64,000 nucleotides of DNA from Spisula solida (taxonomy: Eukaryota; Mollusca; Bivalvia; Venerida; Mactridae), in contig OX365949.1 of the NCBI GenBank assembly GCA_947247005.1, forward strand, positions 22,015,130 through 22,079,129, read 5' to 3'. Positions within the stretch are counted from its first letter, which is position 1, and the number at the start of each line of letters is the position of its first letter. Positions 39,301 through 47,524 of the stretch are shown in pieces. Position numbers and translations under genes: made by a program. Below the pieces are notes generated by a model. The model saw only the letters and a program-made list of their open reading frames with translations, was not told the origin of the DNA and ran no database searches.

Positions 39301-42300
39301 ATACATACACAGGATCACCAGTTTTCCCCTCAATACAAGTAAACTGTGTACATGAGAAAGCTGCTGGGATCAGTATAGAGAATATAGTCACAATCACCTG
39401 AAACATACACATATAATCAACCCCAAGATAACCTGAAACATGTCTAGGATAACCCAAAAATTTACACAATGTTTTGCTGAATGGACAGCAAATCGAGGCT
39501 TCAGTTCAAAACTATGATAAATCATTTTTGTAGGCATGTACCATAGTTTTGCAATGAGCCCTCGAAATAGAAAAGACAGTGGTGTGATACAAGGAATCCA
39601 GGTATGATTTTTGAACAGACTAGTTGGTTCTTTAAGTTCCCGGTGTACAGCACCGATACATGCAATACTAGCACAGGGTTACCAACCAGTGACTGCTAGT
39701 GGGGTTGGAAACACTGAAAAGTTTCAGAAATTACCAAGTGATCCAGCCAATAATCAAACAAGGGACCTTTGATCAGCAGAGTGTTATCCACTCGACCACT
39801 ATACCCACATATATATAACCACATATAATTATCCACTAGACACATATCCAGGACATGCAGATATTCACTGTCAAGGGATTTTGAAATTGATTATACACTT
39901 TTGATTAAAAAAGGATGATAACTCCTCCTGAATTTGAAATGGGTCTGTCTTTTATTTCCCATGATTGCATATGTGCCCAATATGAAATAAAGAACCTTGT
40001 AATGTATTTTTGCATAAAGGTCGAGAACAAGTTAATTTGTTAGGAATATAGAATAAATTCAATGATAACTTACCATTATCAAACAAGGTTCGAAGAGTCT
40101 AATCAATTTTTGGACCCATTCTTTTTTCACCTTGTGTAAAAGGTTCTTTCTGAATCTTGTAATTTTCAAATTAAGGATTGTAAAGGCAGCCCCTAAAAGC
40201 CCTCCAATGATCCCTATTATCATTGTAGGTATAAACATGACAATATTTACATCAACCCCTTGTTGGATCTGAAAATACAAGGTTACAAGTTTTTCTCCAA
40301 AGTAATTAGGTGCTGTGTTATCAAAGTTTAAAATTATGCTAAACTTTAAATACCAATTGGTGATAGGTATGGCTATGTATAGTTCATTAACTCAATCATT
40401 GTTAATATTGCATGTCCCATTACCACAAAATTTATAGTTGTTAAAAAATTATCAAAAGCTTAAAAGATGTAAATTTAATATTTCCCCCAAGTGATAATAC
40501 AGTACTCAGTAGTCTATAAGGTTATATAACATGGAAAGCAATATATCCAACATAATATGAAGCGGGTCATAAATATTAAATAACAGTGAGAATCATTAAG
40601 TCAAGATGTGATTCCTGAAAATATAGCAATTAAGCATTGATTAATTAGTGGCTGACATTTTGAATGACTTTAAATAGTTTGCAAGCTAGTGGAGGATTTT
40701 GGCCAAAATAAATTAACTCCTAGATTATCACCCAAATTTTATTTTAAAAATTTTCAAACAAAATGTTGATGATAATCTAGGAATTAATTCATAAAGGCGA
40801 ACATGTCCTTAAAGGAACCAACAAATAAATAAATATACCAGATTTATAAAGCGCCCTTTCATGCGACGCACGTTCAAAGGCACTTTACATAATTGTGTTG
40901 CAGCCACAAGGGCGCAAGTGCATTCTCTACCAGTGCAGATACAGCATGATCTGACCAGAGGGACAGACTGAGAGAAAGCCCCTGAAGGGAGAGAGAGACA
41001 TTAGATACAGGCATATCCAGCGCTGCAGAAGTGCGCATAGCTCTTATTTCGAATAGACAGCCTGGTTCTTTAATGTGCCCGATGTATAGCACGGATACAC
41101 ATTAAATCAAATGCTTTGACTTCAACATTCAATAATGTAGAGTGTAGTGATTTCAAATAAATGATCTGCTACAGTATAACAACTACACACCGTACCTCAA
41201 ACAGAATGTATCTGTTAGTTTTAAATTCCCCAAAGTTTCCAGTATACTCAAAATCCATGAAAGCAGAATTGAAGAGATCAGTGGTAAATGTTGATACGAT
41301 ACAACAGAAGAAGATTTGCCATGACAACGTGACCGTCCAGAACGATGAGACTTCCTCCATCGAGAATAACAATCCTCCTACAGGAGCACCGAACGCTGAG
41401 GCCACACCCGCAGCAGCACCCGCTGATATGAAGTTTCTCCTACAAAAATCATTATTAGTCTAGAATGTTTTATCTAAAATTTTTATTTTTTTTTAAAGCT
41501 GAGCATAGCATTTATTTGCCTGTCAGCTTTCTGCTGAAATATGGCAGGCATATGAGTGCCTCTACCCGTATTTGAACCCTGGTTGCCTGATTAGACGGCA
41601 AGCGCGCTAACCAATGAGCTACGGAGGCACATCTAAATGATCTAAATATTGCTGTGAGATAAAGATTTTAACATCAGAAAATACTAACTCACACTCTAGA
41701 TGCCTTTCTCCAAAAAAATAATTGTTAGACTAGAGAGTTTTACATTAAAAAACATAATTTTTCATGATGTTTATGGACTAAATATGGTAACTTTGAAAAT
41801 TGTAGGTTTTGTCTCATTTCTTTTTGATCACCCTTAGTATCTTGGTATGAGATCAAGTTGATTTCAAACTTTAAATGCATTGTCCGTTGTTAAAATAATT
41901 CCTACTTTCACATACATACATTCGCGGTCCAAAAGGTAGTTTGAGACTTTAAAGTTCTACAGTCTTGGTATAAAATGTATAGATAACCAAAATGCCTAGC
42001 ATAGCCTTCATTTGCCAGTCAGCTTTCTGCTGAAATATGGCAGGCATATGTGTGCCTCCACCCGGATTCGAACCAAGGTTGCCAGATTAGACGGCAAGCG
42101 CACTAACCACTTAGCTACGAAGGATGCATTTACTAATTTAAGTTAATAAAATAATTATCATCAAGGCTGACTAAAAGCAAGCTGCATTACTATACTATTT
42201 ATTACTTTGTGATGTAAATAAGAATTAACAATAAACACAGAAATGTATATACACACCTGGCTTCTGAGGTACGGAACTTTTCTAGAATAGGTAACTTTAT

Positions 42301-45300
42301 ACCTAATGTTTCAGATTTGAATTGACTCATGCCAGCTCCAACCAGCGCACTGTAAAATATAATGTAATGTAATTGCTCACTAATACAGGCATTATATATA
42401 GTATAACACATTAAAACCACGTTCACATTCACGAAATGATGGTTACATAGAAATATGTAAATGTACTCCCATGAAGACAAGTCAGTAAGAATTGCAAGCA
42501 ATACAGAAGTCCCCTACCGGTTTTAAGCCATTTCAATGTTTCTGTTGCCATAGCAACCACAATTTTTGTGGTATTTTTTTGAAATATTTTTTGACGTGCA
42601 TTATCCTCCTATTGCCCCACATCCACATACCAAGTTTTATAAACCTAGCTTGGAAACTTATGTCAGGATCCAGATTTTTTGACTGACAGACAGAGGGCAA
42701 ACCTATAGTCCCCTCCCATCAAAAACCGGTAGGGGACTAATAACACAGAGGTTTCACAAGGTGATGAATCAGGTGGGTCTTGGACAATTTGGTACTGGAT
42801 TTGACCATTTTATAGCCTAGAAGAATTTACGACAAAACACGTCCTAAAATTCCTGACAATATGCACAACTAGACTTAGTCTATGTATTATTGTGAAGTTT
42901 CAATGAAATCAGACCTATGAGTAAAAAGAACAAGTACAGACAAAACTCATAGTAGGGGAGACATACTGATGTTGTGCAGGATGTCTGTCTCTGGAAAGCA
43001 AATTCCCCAAAGTCATAATCATGAGGTAAATGAAGGTGAAGCATACCTTTTTTGGAAATTTCAAGGGTCTAAGAGTTAATGAAAGGGTTAAATGCAACCC
43101 CCATACACAGTCACAGATTCTGTATTAGCCAAGTGATTCAACTTACCCTAGATGTATCATAGGGCCCTCTGGTCCAACTGGTAGTCCACAACCAACACAT
43201 GTTACACATGAGAAGAATTTCACAACCATAGTTTTTATATTGAAGATATGTCGAACATTAGTCCCATTCAGAAATCCAGTGATTTCTGGAATACCCGACC
43301 CACCAGCACATGGTCGAAGATACTGTAAAGTAAAACAAGAAATACTGTTAAATTATTAATATTCACAGATAAACTAGATCGCAAAATTAAATTCCCTCTA
43401 AAATTTGACCTAAAAAATATGTCACAAGAGATTTTTCTTTTAACGGTAACACCACCTAATTACCATATTAGAAAAAATCCATGAAATTCATTACCCACAA
43501 AAAGTAATGATTTTACAGTATATAGACTGGTAGTCTGTTTAAAATACAGCTGAGCTTAAAAATCAGCACATTGGTACCAGTCTTGTCATACTGCTTTGTG
43601 ATAGGCCAATTTTAAACTGACCTTAAAAACGACCAATAAGAAGTTAGGATTATGAGACTGGTTTACAATAACAGTTTTCTTAACCCAGATCCATAACTAA
43701 AGGTACAAAAGTAATTTGTTTTGAAAGCTGCTAATTCTTAGTATTTAGTCGTACAAGCATGTGTTCCAGACAAATGAAAATGTAACAAAAGTAGTAAGCA
43801 AATTTTCGTAACTTCAGCAGGCAACTTCCAAGAGATTATACACCATTTGGGTAACTATTCACTACAAATTCCAAGGATCCAAAATAAGGATCCATACTTG
43901 ACTTCAAAATGTACTAGTTCTGCAGACAACTAATTTAATATATACATAAAGTCTTATTAAATTAATTTATAAATATAATAATACTCACAATAACGATACC
44001 AGCACTAAATATGATAAATGCAACACTGTAACCCGTGGCAAACAAACATGCCAAAGCAAAGTCATTGTTCTGAAAGAGATAAAGATAAAAAAATAAGACT
44101 TATATCACTTTAAGACCACCTCAACATTAGATCACATTTTCCAAGATCATTTTCACTGTTTTGCTCATTATTAAAACCAACTCATTATAAAGACCCCAGG
44201 GTCAGTATTTATAAAGTATGTTAGTCCAAAACTTCAATATTCTGACTAAAATGAAGAACATTAATTGTCTTGATTTTCTTGTTAAGCTGAAACAGTTAAG
44301 TAAAGTTTAAGATTTTAAGATATTTCTAAGTTTTCTGCTAAGATGCTTTATGAATATCACCCCAGGTGAACAACTTTCCATACTCACAAACATTCCTATA
44401 AACTTTCCATATACCTTTTTTTATGAAATTATTATTTGATGATTATTTTCCAATTTAACTATAAAAATGATTTTTTCATAGTCTGATTGCAATAATTTTA
44501 TATAAAACAATACCTCAATATATTTCTGAGTGATCTCCCATTTGACATCAGCAATTTTTTCTATAAGTTGATGAAGCAGGAATCCTATGACACCAATCAG
44601 GAAACCAATCAGTCCCATCAGTGCCCATACATCAAGCTGATAACTGAAAAAGTTCATATATATAGTCATAATACCGCCTCCTCAATAGCCTTCTGGTAGA
44701 GGGTCTGCTTAGAGTGCAGGAGGTCTCGGGTTCGATCCCAGGCCCGTCCTACCAAAGAGGAAATAAAAATGGTGCAAGTTATTCCCTGCTAGACACTCTG
44801 CATAAAAGGGAAACTGGCTTCTCTTCCCTCACACCCTCATGGTGATGGATAAAATCAGGATTGAGGTGTTGAAAGTGATTAATATAAGTAAAAAAACTTG
44901 CTTCACAATCGACCTAAAATAAATTATTATAAACATCGTATAAAATATCAATTTTAAATCTTCAAAGAGTAAACATGTACATCACTAGAGTGAGATACCA
45001 AAAGCGAGTGTCAAAATGACTCTTCTTAACTCCTAATTTTCAAGAATGACCGTTAGTTATAAGTATAGCAAATTTGACTTTAAAGATTAAAACTGGAATT
45101 TTTCTGTCAAATTTGAGGGTCAAACTGCAGATTCATGAGTCAAATAAAAGTCCTCTTAATTTTTTTTTTTGATACCTCTAAGTTCATGTACATGTACAAT
45201 TGTGTTTTTTTAGGTTTGTTTTGAGGTTTTGGTGTATTTTATTTGTATTTATATCTTTACCTTGATATTCTCTGTTTTCTAATCCAGTTTTTATAGATGT

Positions 45301-46112
45301 CACTATGAGATGGAAGGTAATCTAGACTTTCATATGTTGACAATGTTTCACGTTCCTGGACTGTATATTTATGAGTTGTACTCATAGACTCATAATCTCT
45401 ACCCTGTACAAAAACGGCAAACACAAAATGTATAATTTTGTTTTTACAAAACATTCTTATTCACAATAGATATGTAGCCTTCTTGTTGAAGCTGAAACTC
45501 ACAATATAGTAGAGAATACAGGATGATCAATGGATTCATTATTTTATAAAGATAACGAGTTACATTACAGGCTCACCGGGAAGACTGGGTATACCCAACT
45601 GTGTTGCCTCTTTAAATAAACTCTTTATTATTATTATTACTTTTTGCTGATTAATTGCTCAAGGACATAAAAAGTGAAGTATAACCAGTGCTTTATCAAA
45701 TAAGACCTTAAATACTGATGACAAAATGCTACAAAATGTGTGTTATACTCGTCAACTTATCAGGCAATTTGATTAGTAATTTCAATAAAATTTGTTTTAA
45801 AAGGCAGCAATATGGTAGACAATAATTTTCAAATGGCTTGTTGCGTTTGTGCCTGTCATGTCACAAGTATTTATCAATATATAGAATTCAGTACAAAATA
45901 ATTACAGAAGCAAGGAAGCTATACTCGTCATCTGAGTGATAGCGGACACTGTCATCATGCACAGGTTCTTGATTAACTGTTCCTGATTTTCCAAGCAATT
46001 TTTTCATCCTGTTAGTAGCAGTGGTTGAACCAATGTTGTGATTGTTGACATTGCTGTCAACAGCAGCAGAGTTTGAACTATCTGTATCCATGTTTATATA
46101 CTCGTTATCCAT
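27044..46112 (-). CDS. CLCN7: CLC-6/7-type Cl-/H+ exchanger, complete, 17 coding exons
   Basis: Seventeen exons with GT/AG borders and matching phases sum to 2658 bp, an 885-residue protein plus stop. Features by residue: acidic, Ser/Asn-rich cytosolic tail (1-69); YESLDY motif shared with CLC-6 and CLC-7 (~100); GSGIP selectivity filter (195-199); GPEGP with gating glutamate E239; AGAAAGVASAFGAPVGG followed by the proton glutamate E306; a lumenal loop with four NxT sequons (~453-498); GAFALIGAASFFGGV (~585); CBS1 (~675-765); CBS2 with LGLRHLTVIDNR (~815). Both glutamates argue for an exchanger of endosomes or lysosomes. The glycosylated loop recalls CLC-6, which is N-glycosylated, more than CLC-7, so the paralogue is unsettled and the symbol is approximate. 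The lysine usual in GKEGP is proline here. Confidence 0.92.
27272..28240. repeat. 77-bp tandem array of the exon 17 acceptor and exon start (~13 copies)
   Basis: The period is 77 bp. On the coding strand each unit reads polypyrimidine, CAG, then the first ~43 bases of exon 17 (AAACCTTATGTCAACCAG and on to GGCAATTCCAGGGAAG), then an intron spacer TTTATTCATCTTATGTTG. The real exon is the copy nearest 27290. A 5-unit (385-bp) higher-order block repeats: GTTAACA variants at ~27600 and ~27984, and CAGTATAAG variants at ~27790 and ~28175. Confidence 0.95.
28532..28778. repeat. Duplicated ~250-bp segment, copy B (empty SINE site)
   Basis: Intronic copy of the segment at 25963-26567, beginning near TTTATCATACATACTGTACA and ending GTGATTGGCCAATCTA, about 50 bp from CLC exon 16. 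It reads AGACATATAAGACAC where copy A has the SINE. Confidence 0.88.
28828..28923 (-). CDS. CLCN7: CLC coding exon 16
   Basis: Encodes LNIHKLNKPEEVSDRLHHYM and DDKYKDLVIDL, ending just before the conserved proline-containing turn that opens CBS2. Phase 0 both sides. The donor GTAAGT is followed about 50 bp later by duplicated segment copy B. Confidence 0.85.
29970..30081 (-). CDS. CLCN7: CLC coding exon 15
   Basis: LELTVIMMNEDLFYLEDD completes the last strand and helix of CBS1 (family: RSQLIVLL), then an acidic linker DMNETEDMNKDGASWIEFDQ leads toward CBS2. Acceptor TTTTAG, donor GTAATA. Confidence 0.87.
30125..30630 (+). mobile_element. 5'-truncated non-LTR retrotransposon (LINE) 3' end
   Basis: The plus strand at 30150-30310 reads KLPKELRICNDCNYIENKE then HFLLHC, a CxxC...HxxxxC zinc-knuckle pattern found at the C-terminus of LINE ORF2 proteins. 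The frame ends at a TAA near 30328 and continues shifted, so it is decayed. A 3' region with AATGTTTTACTTCATTGTAT follows and ends in AATAAACATATTCTATTCTA, a short-period tail. It lies in CLC intron 14, antisense to the gene. Confidence 0.75.
31150..31450. repeat. GAAGAGGTAGAA-type tandem array, next to the CBS1 exon donor
   Basis: Imperfect repeats of GAAGAAGAGGTA, about 290 bp. On the gene's strand it reads TACCTCTTCTTC and starts within ~8 bases of the GTAAGT donor of exon 14 (the intron opens GTAAGTCTTCTACTTC). It yields a Glu/Val open frame on one strand and a Ser/Thr frame on the other; neither resembles a gene. Confidence 0.93.
31460..31636 (-). CDS. CLCN7: CLC coding exon 14 (CBS1)
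   Basis: Encodes most of CBS1: LFTAGDIMSHPVITIKVKE, then VQEVARLLVDMTHGGFPVV and DYFYGMITR. DIM..PV and GGFPVV are standard CBS words. Both splice borders touch tandem arrays: the acceptor lies inside the 32-bp array, and the intron after the donor opens into a TACCTCTTC-type array. Confidence 0.93.
31626..32345. repeat. 32-bp to 42-bp tandem array spanning the CBS1 exon acceptor
   Basis: From 31630 to about 31925 the unit is 32 bp (AAGTTTACCCTGAAATAATG + GTCAGCAAAATC). From about 31930 to 32340 it becomes 42 bp by adding AAGTTTGACC. Read on the gene strand, each unit holds ATTATTTCAG|GGTAAACTTG, which is the acceptor and first bases of exon 14. The 42-bp part keeps a frame on both strands simply because 42 is a multiple of three. 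Confidence 0.95.
32346..33790 (-). other. CLC intron 13, middle part
   Basis: No exon recognised. Around 32460-32790 lies a copy of a dispersed repeat seen also at 30640-30950, 42840-42990, 58545-58830 and 60640-60870, sharing phrases such as TTTCAATGAAA, GAACAAGCAC and GGGGAGACATA in varied order. The rest is unassigned. Confidence 0.45.
33791..34408. mobile_element. MITE, ~620 bp, copy 1 (ATGAGCCAGTCTCCAGG family)
   Basis: Near-perfect 30-bp terminal inverted repeats: CATATGAGCCAGTCTCCAGG at 33791 and its complement ending at 34408. No coding capacity. The interior carries TGTGACGTCGCAAAC and CGTTATTTGACGTAAC. Two related copies lie at 47525-48153 and 50239-50857. Confidence 0.88.
34850..35060. 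other. Unassigned CLC intron sequence
   Basis: Ordinary AT-rich intron. A GATAAATCCGGAAATCCGGATAAATCAGG stretch near 35008 is a short internal repeat (quoted words: AAATCCGG twice). No other feature. Confidence 0.4.
35161..35327 (-). CDS. CLCN7: CLC coding exon 13
   Basis: Begins MELTNDVQVLLPVMASV, then MVAKWVGDFFTHPIYHALLE and KCIPFLDPEPRVT: the last membrane helix and the link to the CBS domains. CLC-6/7 have MVAKWTGD and FNKGIYD in the same place. Donor GTAAGT, phase 2. Confidence 0.94.
35362..35517. repeat. 57-bp imperfect tandem repeat, 3 copies
   Basis: AAAGTTAGCAAATTATGA recurs at a 57-bp spacing (near 35366, 35423 and 35480), with ACATGTGGTCATTTTCG between. It lies about 40 bp upstream of the exon 13 acceptor in CLC intron 12. 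Confidence 0.85.
35636..35757 (+). repeat. Dispersed repeat (CCAGGAAAACTGGTTAG family), copy 3
   Basis: Shares AATTCCTTGTGGAAG, ACTGGTAACGATACAGTCC, AGGAAAAGTGGTTAGGC and the CAGCCATATATAA phrase with copies at 60105-60230 and 62885-63030. It ends 20 bp from the exon 12 donor on the opposite strand. Confidence 0.7.
35777..35948 (-). CDS. CLCN7: CLC coding exon 12
   Basis: Starts MVGAVYGRIVGRLM and continues with MDPGAFALIGAASFFGG and VTRLTLATTVIM, very close to the family's GxxALIGAAAxLGGxVRMTxSLTVIM. The donor is GTACTT, a weaker site than its neighbours. Confidence 0.94.
36664..36835 (-). CDS. CLCN7: CLC coding exon 11
   Basis: Codes ASLLFGTLEDAVTFLF (family: NxMAxLFFNxxExxxxxLF), then a hydrophobic PALFATLPFYFIAVSWAC and VACGALVPML, matching the ACWTYGxxVxxGxFxPSLL helix. 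The donor GTACGT leaves phase 2. Confidence 0.92.
36912..37672. mobile_element. Probable MITE-like element with TTTCTGCG inverted ends
   Basis: The left end reads ATACCGTATAGCAGGTTTTT then CTGCGGGT; the right end is its approximate inverse, ACCCGCTATATGGTAT. The sub-terminal parts are also inverted (TTTTTATTTCTGCG versus CGCAGAAATAAAAAC). No coding content. The interior includes CAGAACAGAACAGAAC and may hold a nested insertion. Confidence 0.5.
37673..38729 (-). other. Unassigned CLC intron 10 sequence
   Basis: No exon recognised. The block near 37800-38345 begins GGCACTTAAAGGTGCTGCCT and ends GAGGCAGTCCCTTTAAGGCC, so it may be a further inverted-repeat element; the ends match imperfectly. 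Confidence 0.4.
38730..38866 (-). CDS. CLCN7: CLC coding exon 10 (lumenal loop)
   Basis: Encodes a polar loop with four N-glycosylation sequons in about 40 residues (NDT, NAT, NQT, NGT) and two cysteines (KGCFNDT, YTCPRGE). CLC-6 carries glycans at the equivalent loop while CLC-7 relies on its OSTM1 partner, so this bears on which paralogue it is. Donor GTGAGT. Confidence 0.88.
39035..39190 (-). mobile_element. tRNA-derived SINE (family C)
   Basis: The minus strand begins GGGGAGCGGCCTAGAGGTAG (A-box region), carries the B box GGTTCAATTCC near 39133, and continues into non-tRNA sequence with TCTCTGAGCAAGAATAACAC. The lack of a cloverleaf-closing 3' arm argues against a functional tRNA gene. 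Confidence 0.6.
39309..39397 (-). CDS. CLCN7: CLC coding exon 9
   Basis: Short exon encoding VIVTIFSILIPAAFSC, a membrane helix, then TQFTCIEGKTGDP entering the lumenal loop. The donor GTATGT at 39308 was chosen because it leaves phase 2, as exon 10 requires. Confidence 0.83.
39640..39812 (-). mobile_element. tRNA-derived SINE, degenerate (related to family B)
   Basis: The minus strand starts GTGGGTATAGTGGTCGAGTG, with a decayed B box (CCTTGTTTGATTATTGG). CTTTTCAGTGTTTCCAACC, which resembles the body of the 26033 SINE, follows, then GTACACCGGGAACTTAAAG. Confidence 0.6.
40074..40268 (-). CDS. CLCN7: CLC coding exon 8
   Basis: A hydrophobic segment with MIIGIIGGLLGAAFTILN, matching the family's GVxGGxLGAxFNxLN motif, followed by the basic KITRFRKNLLHKVKKEW cytosolic loop. 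Donor GTAAGT, phase 0 at both ends. Confidence 0.93.
40825..41110. repeat. Dispersed repeat with TTTATAAAGCGCCC
   Basis: Contains CAGATTTATAAAGCGCCCTT, GTTCAAAGGCACTTTACA, and near its end GGTTCTTTAATGTGCCCG then TAGCACGGATACACA. The last phrase is shared with the SINE-like region near 39630-39660. Class unresolved; no coding sequence. Confidence 0.45.
41196..41439 (-). CDS. CLCN7: CLC coding exon 7 (proton glutamate)
   Basis: Starts RNFISAGAAAGVASAFGAP, then VGGLLFSMEEVSSFW. The second Glu of SMEE sits at the intracellular proton-glutamate position of CLC exchangers. WQIFFCCIVSTFTTD follows. A donor GTACGG closes the exon after FGEFKTNRYILFE. Confidence 0.94.
41500..41632 (-). mobile_element. 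tRNA-derived SINE (family D), copy 1
   Basis: Minus strand GTGCCTCCGTAGCTCATTGG then TTAGCGCGCTTGCC and GGTTCAAATACGGG (A- and B-box regions), followed by GGCACTCATATGCCTGCCAT and ATTTCAGCAGAAAGCTGACA. A near copy lies 500 bp away at 41990-42124. Confidence 0.75.
41990..42124 (-). mobile_element. tRNA-derived SINE (family D), copy 2
   Basis: Same layout as 41500-41632: AGCTAAGTGGTTAGTGCGC, GGTTCGAATCCGGG, then GGCACACATATGCCTGCCAT and ATTTCAGCAGAAAGCTGACT. Both lie in the same CLC intron and orientation. Confidence 0.78.
42257..42349 (-). CDS. CLCN7: CLC coding exon 6
   Basis: Encodes ALVGAGMSQFKSETLG and LEKFRTSEAR, the link between helix F and helix G seen in CLC-6/7 (compare GSVVGAGLPQFQS in CLC-6). 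Acceptor TTTTACAG, donor GTGTGT. Confidence 0.9.
42508..42738. mobile_element. MITE with AGTCCCCTACCGGTTTT ends, 231 bp
   Basis: A perfect 17-bp terminal inverted repeat, AGTCCCCTACCGGTTTT at 42508-42524 and its complement at 42722-42738. Between them are CCATAGCAACCAC and TGACTGACAGACAGAGGGC. No coding capacity. A target-site duplication could not be read with confidence. Confidence 0.85.
43147..43322 (-). CDS. CLCN7: CLC coding exon 5 (selectivity filter and gating glutamate)
   Basis: Holds the two ion-pathway signatures. GGSGIPEITGFLNG: the Ser of GSGIP fits chloride rather than the GPGIP proline of nitrate-preferring plant CLCs. GLPVGPEGPMIHLG: the glutamate is the external gating glutamate. 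The Lys/Arg usually preceding that glutamate is replaced by Pro. Confidence 0.93.
43989..44069 (-). CDS. CLCN7: CLC coding exon 4 (helix C)
   Basis: Only 27 codons, from NNDFALACLFATGYSVAF to SAGIVI, a single hydrophobic segment equivalent to helix C. Donor GTGAGT, phase 0 on both sides, so skipping it would keep the frame but remove a membrane helix. Confidence 0.85.
44514..44643 (-). CDS. CLCN7: CLC coding exon 3 (helix B)
   Basis: Encodes the first hydrophobic membrane helix (WALMGLIGFLIGVIGFLLH) followed by the amphipathic QLIEKIADVKWEITQKYIE. Corresponds to helix B of the CLC fold. Donor GTATTG. Confidence 0.88.
44683..44890 (+). mobile_element. tRNA-derived SINE (family A), second copy
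   Basis: CCTTCTGGTAGAGGGTCTGC and GGTTCGATCCC form the tRNA-like head. The body (AAATAAAAATGGTGCAAG, TTATTCCCTGCTAGACACTC, GAGGTGTTGAAAGTGATTAA) matches the reverse-oriented copy at 20930-21163. It sits about 40 bp upstream of the CLC exon 3 acceptor. Confidence 0.78.
45261..45403 (-). CDS. CLCN7: CLC coding exon 2
   Basis: Acceptor TTGTACAG, donor GTAAAG. Encodes GRDYESMSTTHKYTVQERE and then TYESLDYLPSHSD, whose YESLDY core is characteristic of CLC-6 and CLC-7 N-tails, followed by a basic KNWIRKQRIS just before helix B. Ends in phase 2. Confidence 0.88.
45560..45640 (+). mobile_element. Truncated LINE-like 3' end with (ATT)n tail, copy 2
   Basis: CAGGCTCACCGGGAAGACTG, then CCAACTGTGTTGCCTCTTTA, AATAAA and TTATTATTATTA. 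Same 3' end as 23090-23230. Confidence 0.6.
45906..46112 (-). CDS. CLCN7: CLC coding exon 1 (N-terminal tail)
   Basis: Codes for 69 residues starting MDNEYINMDTD, rich in Ser, Asn and Asp, with a basic patch NRMKKLLGKSG. Soluble and cytosolic in this family. Donor GTAATT, chosen over an earlier GTATAG because only it keeps the phase with exon 2. The first in-frame ATG is taken as the start. Confidence 0.78.
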
Positions 46113-47250
46113 TACACAATAACCATGATAGACACTGAAAGTAGAATATTAGTGGACAGTATTACACAGTGTGACAAATCACATGACCGAAATAAAGCCG
46201 GTAAGAGATAGTTTTTTTAAGTAAATACTTAGAACTTACTTTAGATATTTTCCTTCCATTTTTCAAAGTGCATAATAGACAATAGAAATAACATGACTTG
46301 CAAGCAAAAAAATGTTGATTGGCGGATTTAAAGGGGGGTGTGTGTGCTAAAGATGAGGCACTGGTCACCTCAACCCCCTAATAGGCTAAATTTATGCCAA
46401 AGCATAGGTAGCTGATTTGTTCATAGTTGCTTTGCTTGCAAAAAAAACTATAACAATGAATATTATCATGTTAACTGTATATGTGCGACATGCAGGTAAC
46501 AATCTTTATTTCTAGGTTGCTCAATTTTCTGAGTTGGATGACACTATTTACGCCCTATATTGAGCTATTATACCTAATCATGTAATAATACTTGCAGTCA
46601 GGAGCACAAACCAACCCTCCCCCACAATACACTTCCTGTCTAGTCTATAGATTGTTATCTAGATGTACTACAGTGGATACCGAGTTAGTTTTGCTTATGA
46701 ATGTCAAAATGTAGTCCCATAAATAAGACTCTACGTACGTTCCACAGTACTATAGAGACCTAACGTCATGTAATGTAAAGAAATGATACGTTTGGTCTCT
46801 GTTGGGACTAGTCAAAATGATGAAAATACCAAACCGAAAGTCATATTTGTAGGACTAACATTCTGTCCCGTCTCCATCAATAATATTATTTCCAAATACA
46901 AAGAACAAACACAACAAGATCCTGATCTGGATTAATATTAAAATAATTAATGAAATTTCCTACAATTTTAAATAATTGCCACAAATTAGCAGATTAGTGG
47001 ATTCTATCTGTGAGTACTGCAATGTCAAAACACTTGCGGGGACGTAGAATTATTCAAGAATGAACCCGCCATAATAAACCTAAATGATCACGAGATCTTG
47101 AGTACGATGACAAATTGTATAATTAAACATTACCTAGGAAGTTATGATTTCCCAGGTCGTTGCTGTACAGCCACCATTTTGTGATCATGTGATCTAGGTA
47201 AAATAATAGAACTGTTCCAAATCTAATCGAAGAGGAGTCAGGACTTCCAA
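46113..47250 (-). promoter_or_regulatory. 5' region of the CLC gene with candidate promoter near 47175
   Basis: On the minus strand, GATCACATGATCACAAAATG runs into GTGGCTGTACAGC (47164-47194). It combines a TCACATGA M-box, as bound by the MITF/TFEB family, with a YY1-like AAAATGGTGG. A second TCACATGA lies at 46179-46186, about 70 bp before the ATG. CLCN7 is a known lysosomal-network target in vertebrates, so the sites make sense, but similar words also occur elsewhere in the window. Confidence 0.35.
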
Positions 47251-47524
47251 AAAGAGTTAACCTAGAAATTTAATAAGAGGTTTCACAGTTTTACGTACTG
47301 TAATTTAAAGAGATTATTTTTATAATACAGATGTTGTCTAAAGACTCAATACTTCATACTGTCAGTGTCTTGATGATAAATTTTGTTCAGTGTGTTCGAC
47401 ATGTACACGGTACTAGTGTTAGTTTAGTGAAAGATCTAAAAGTTCTAGATCTTTGGTTTACATGATTGTCCTAGTTATTGACTATAGATGACATCATAGT
47501 CAGGAGCTGTTCTATAAACATACA

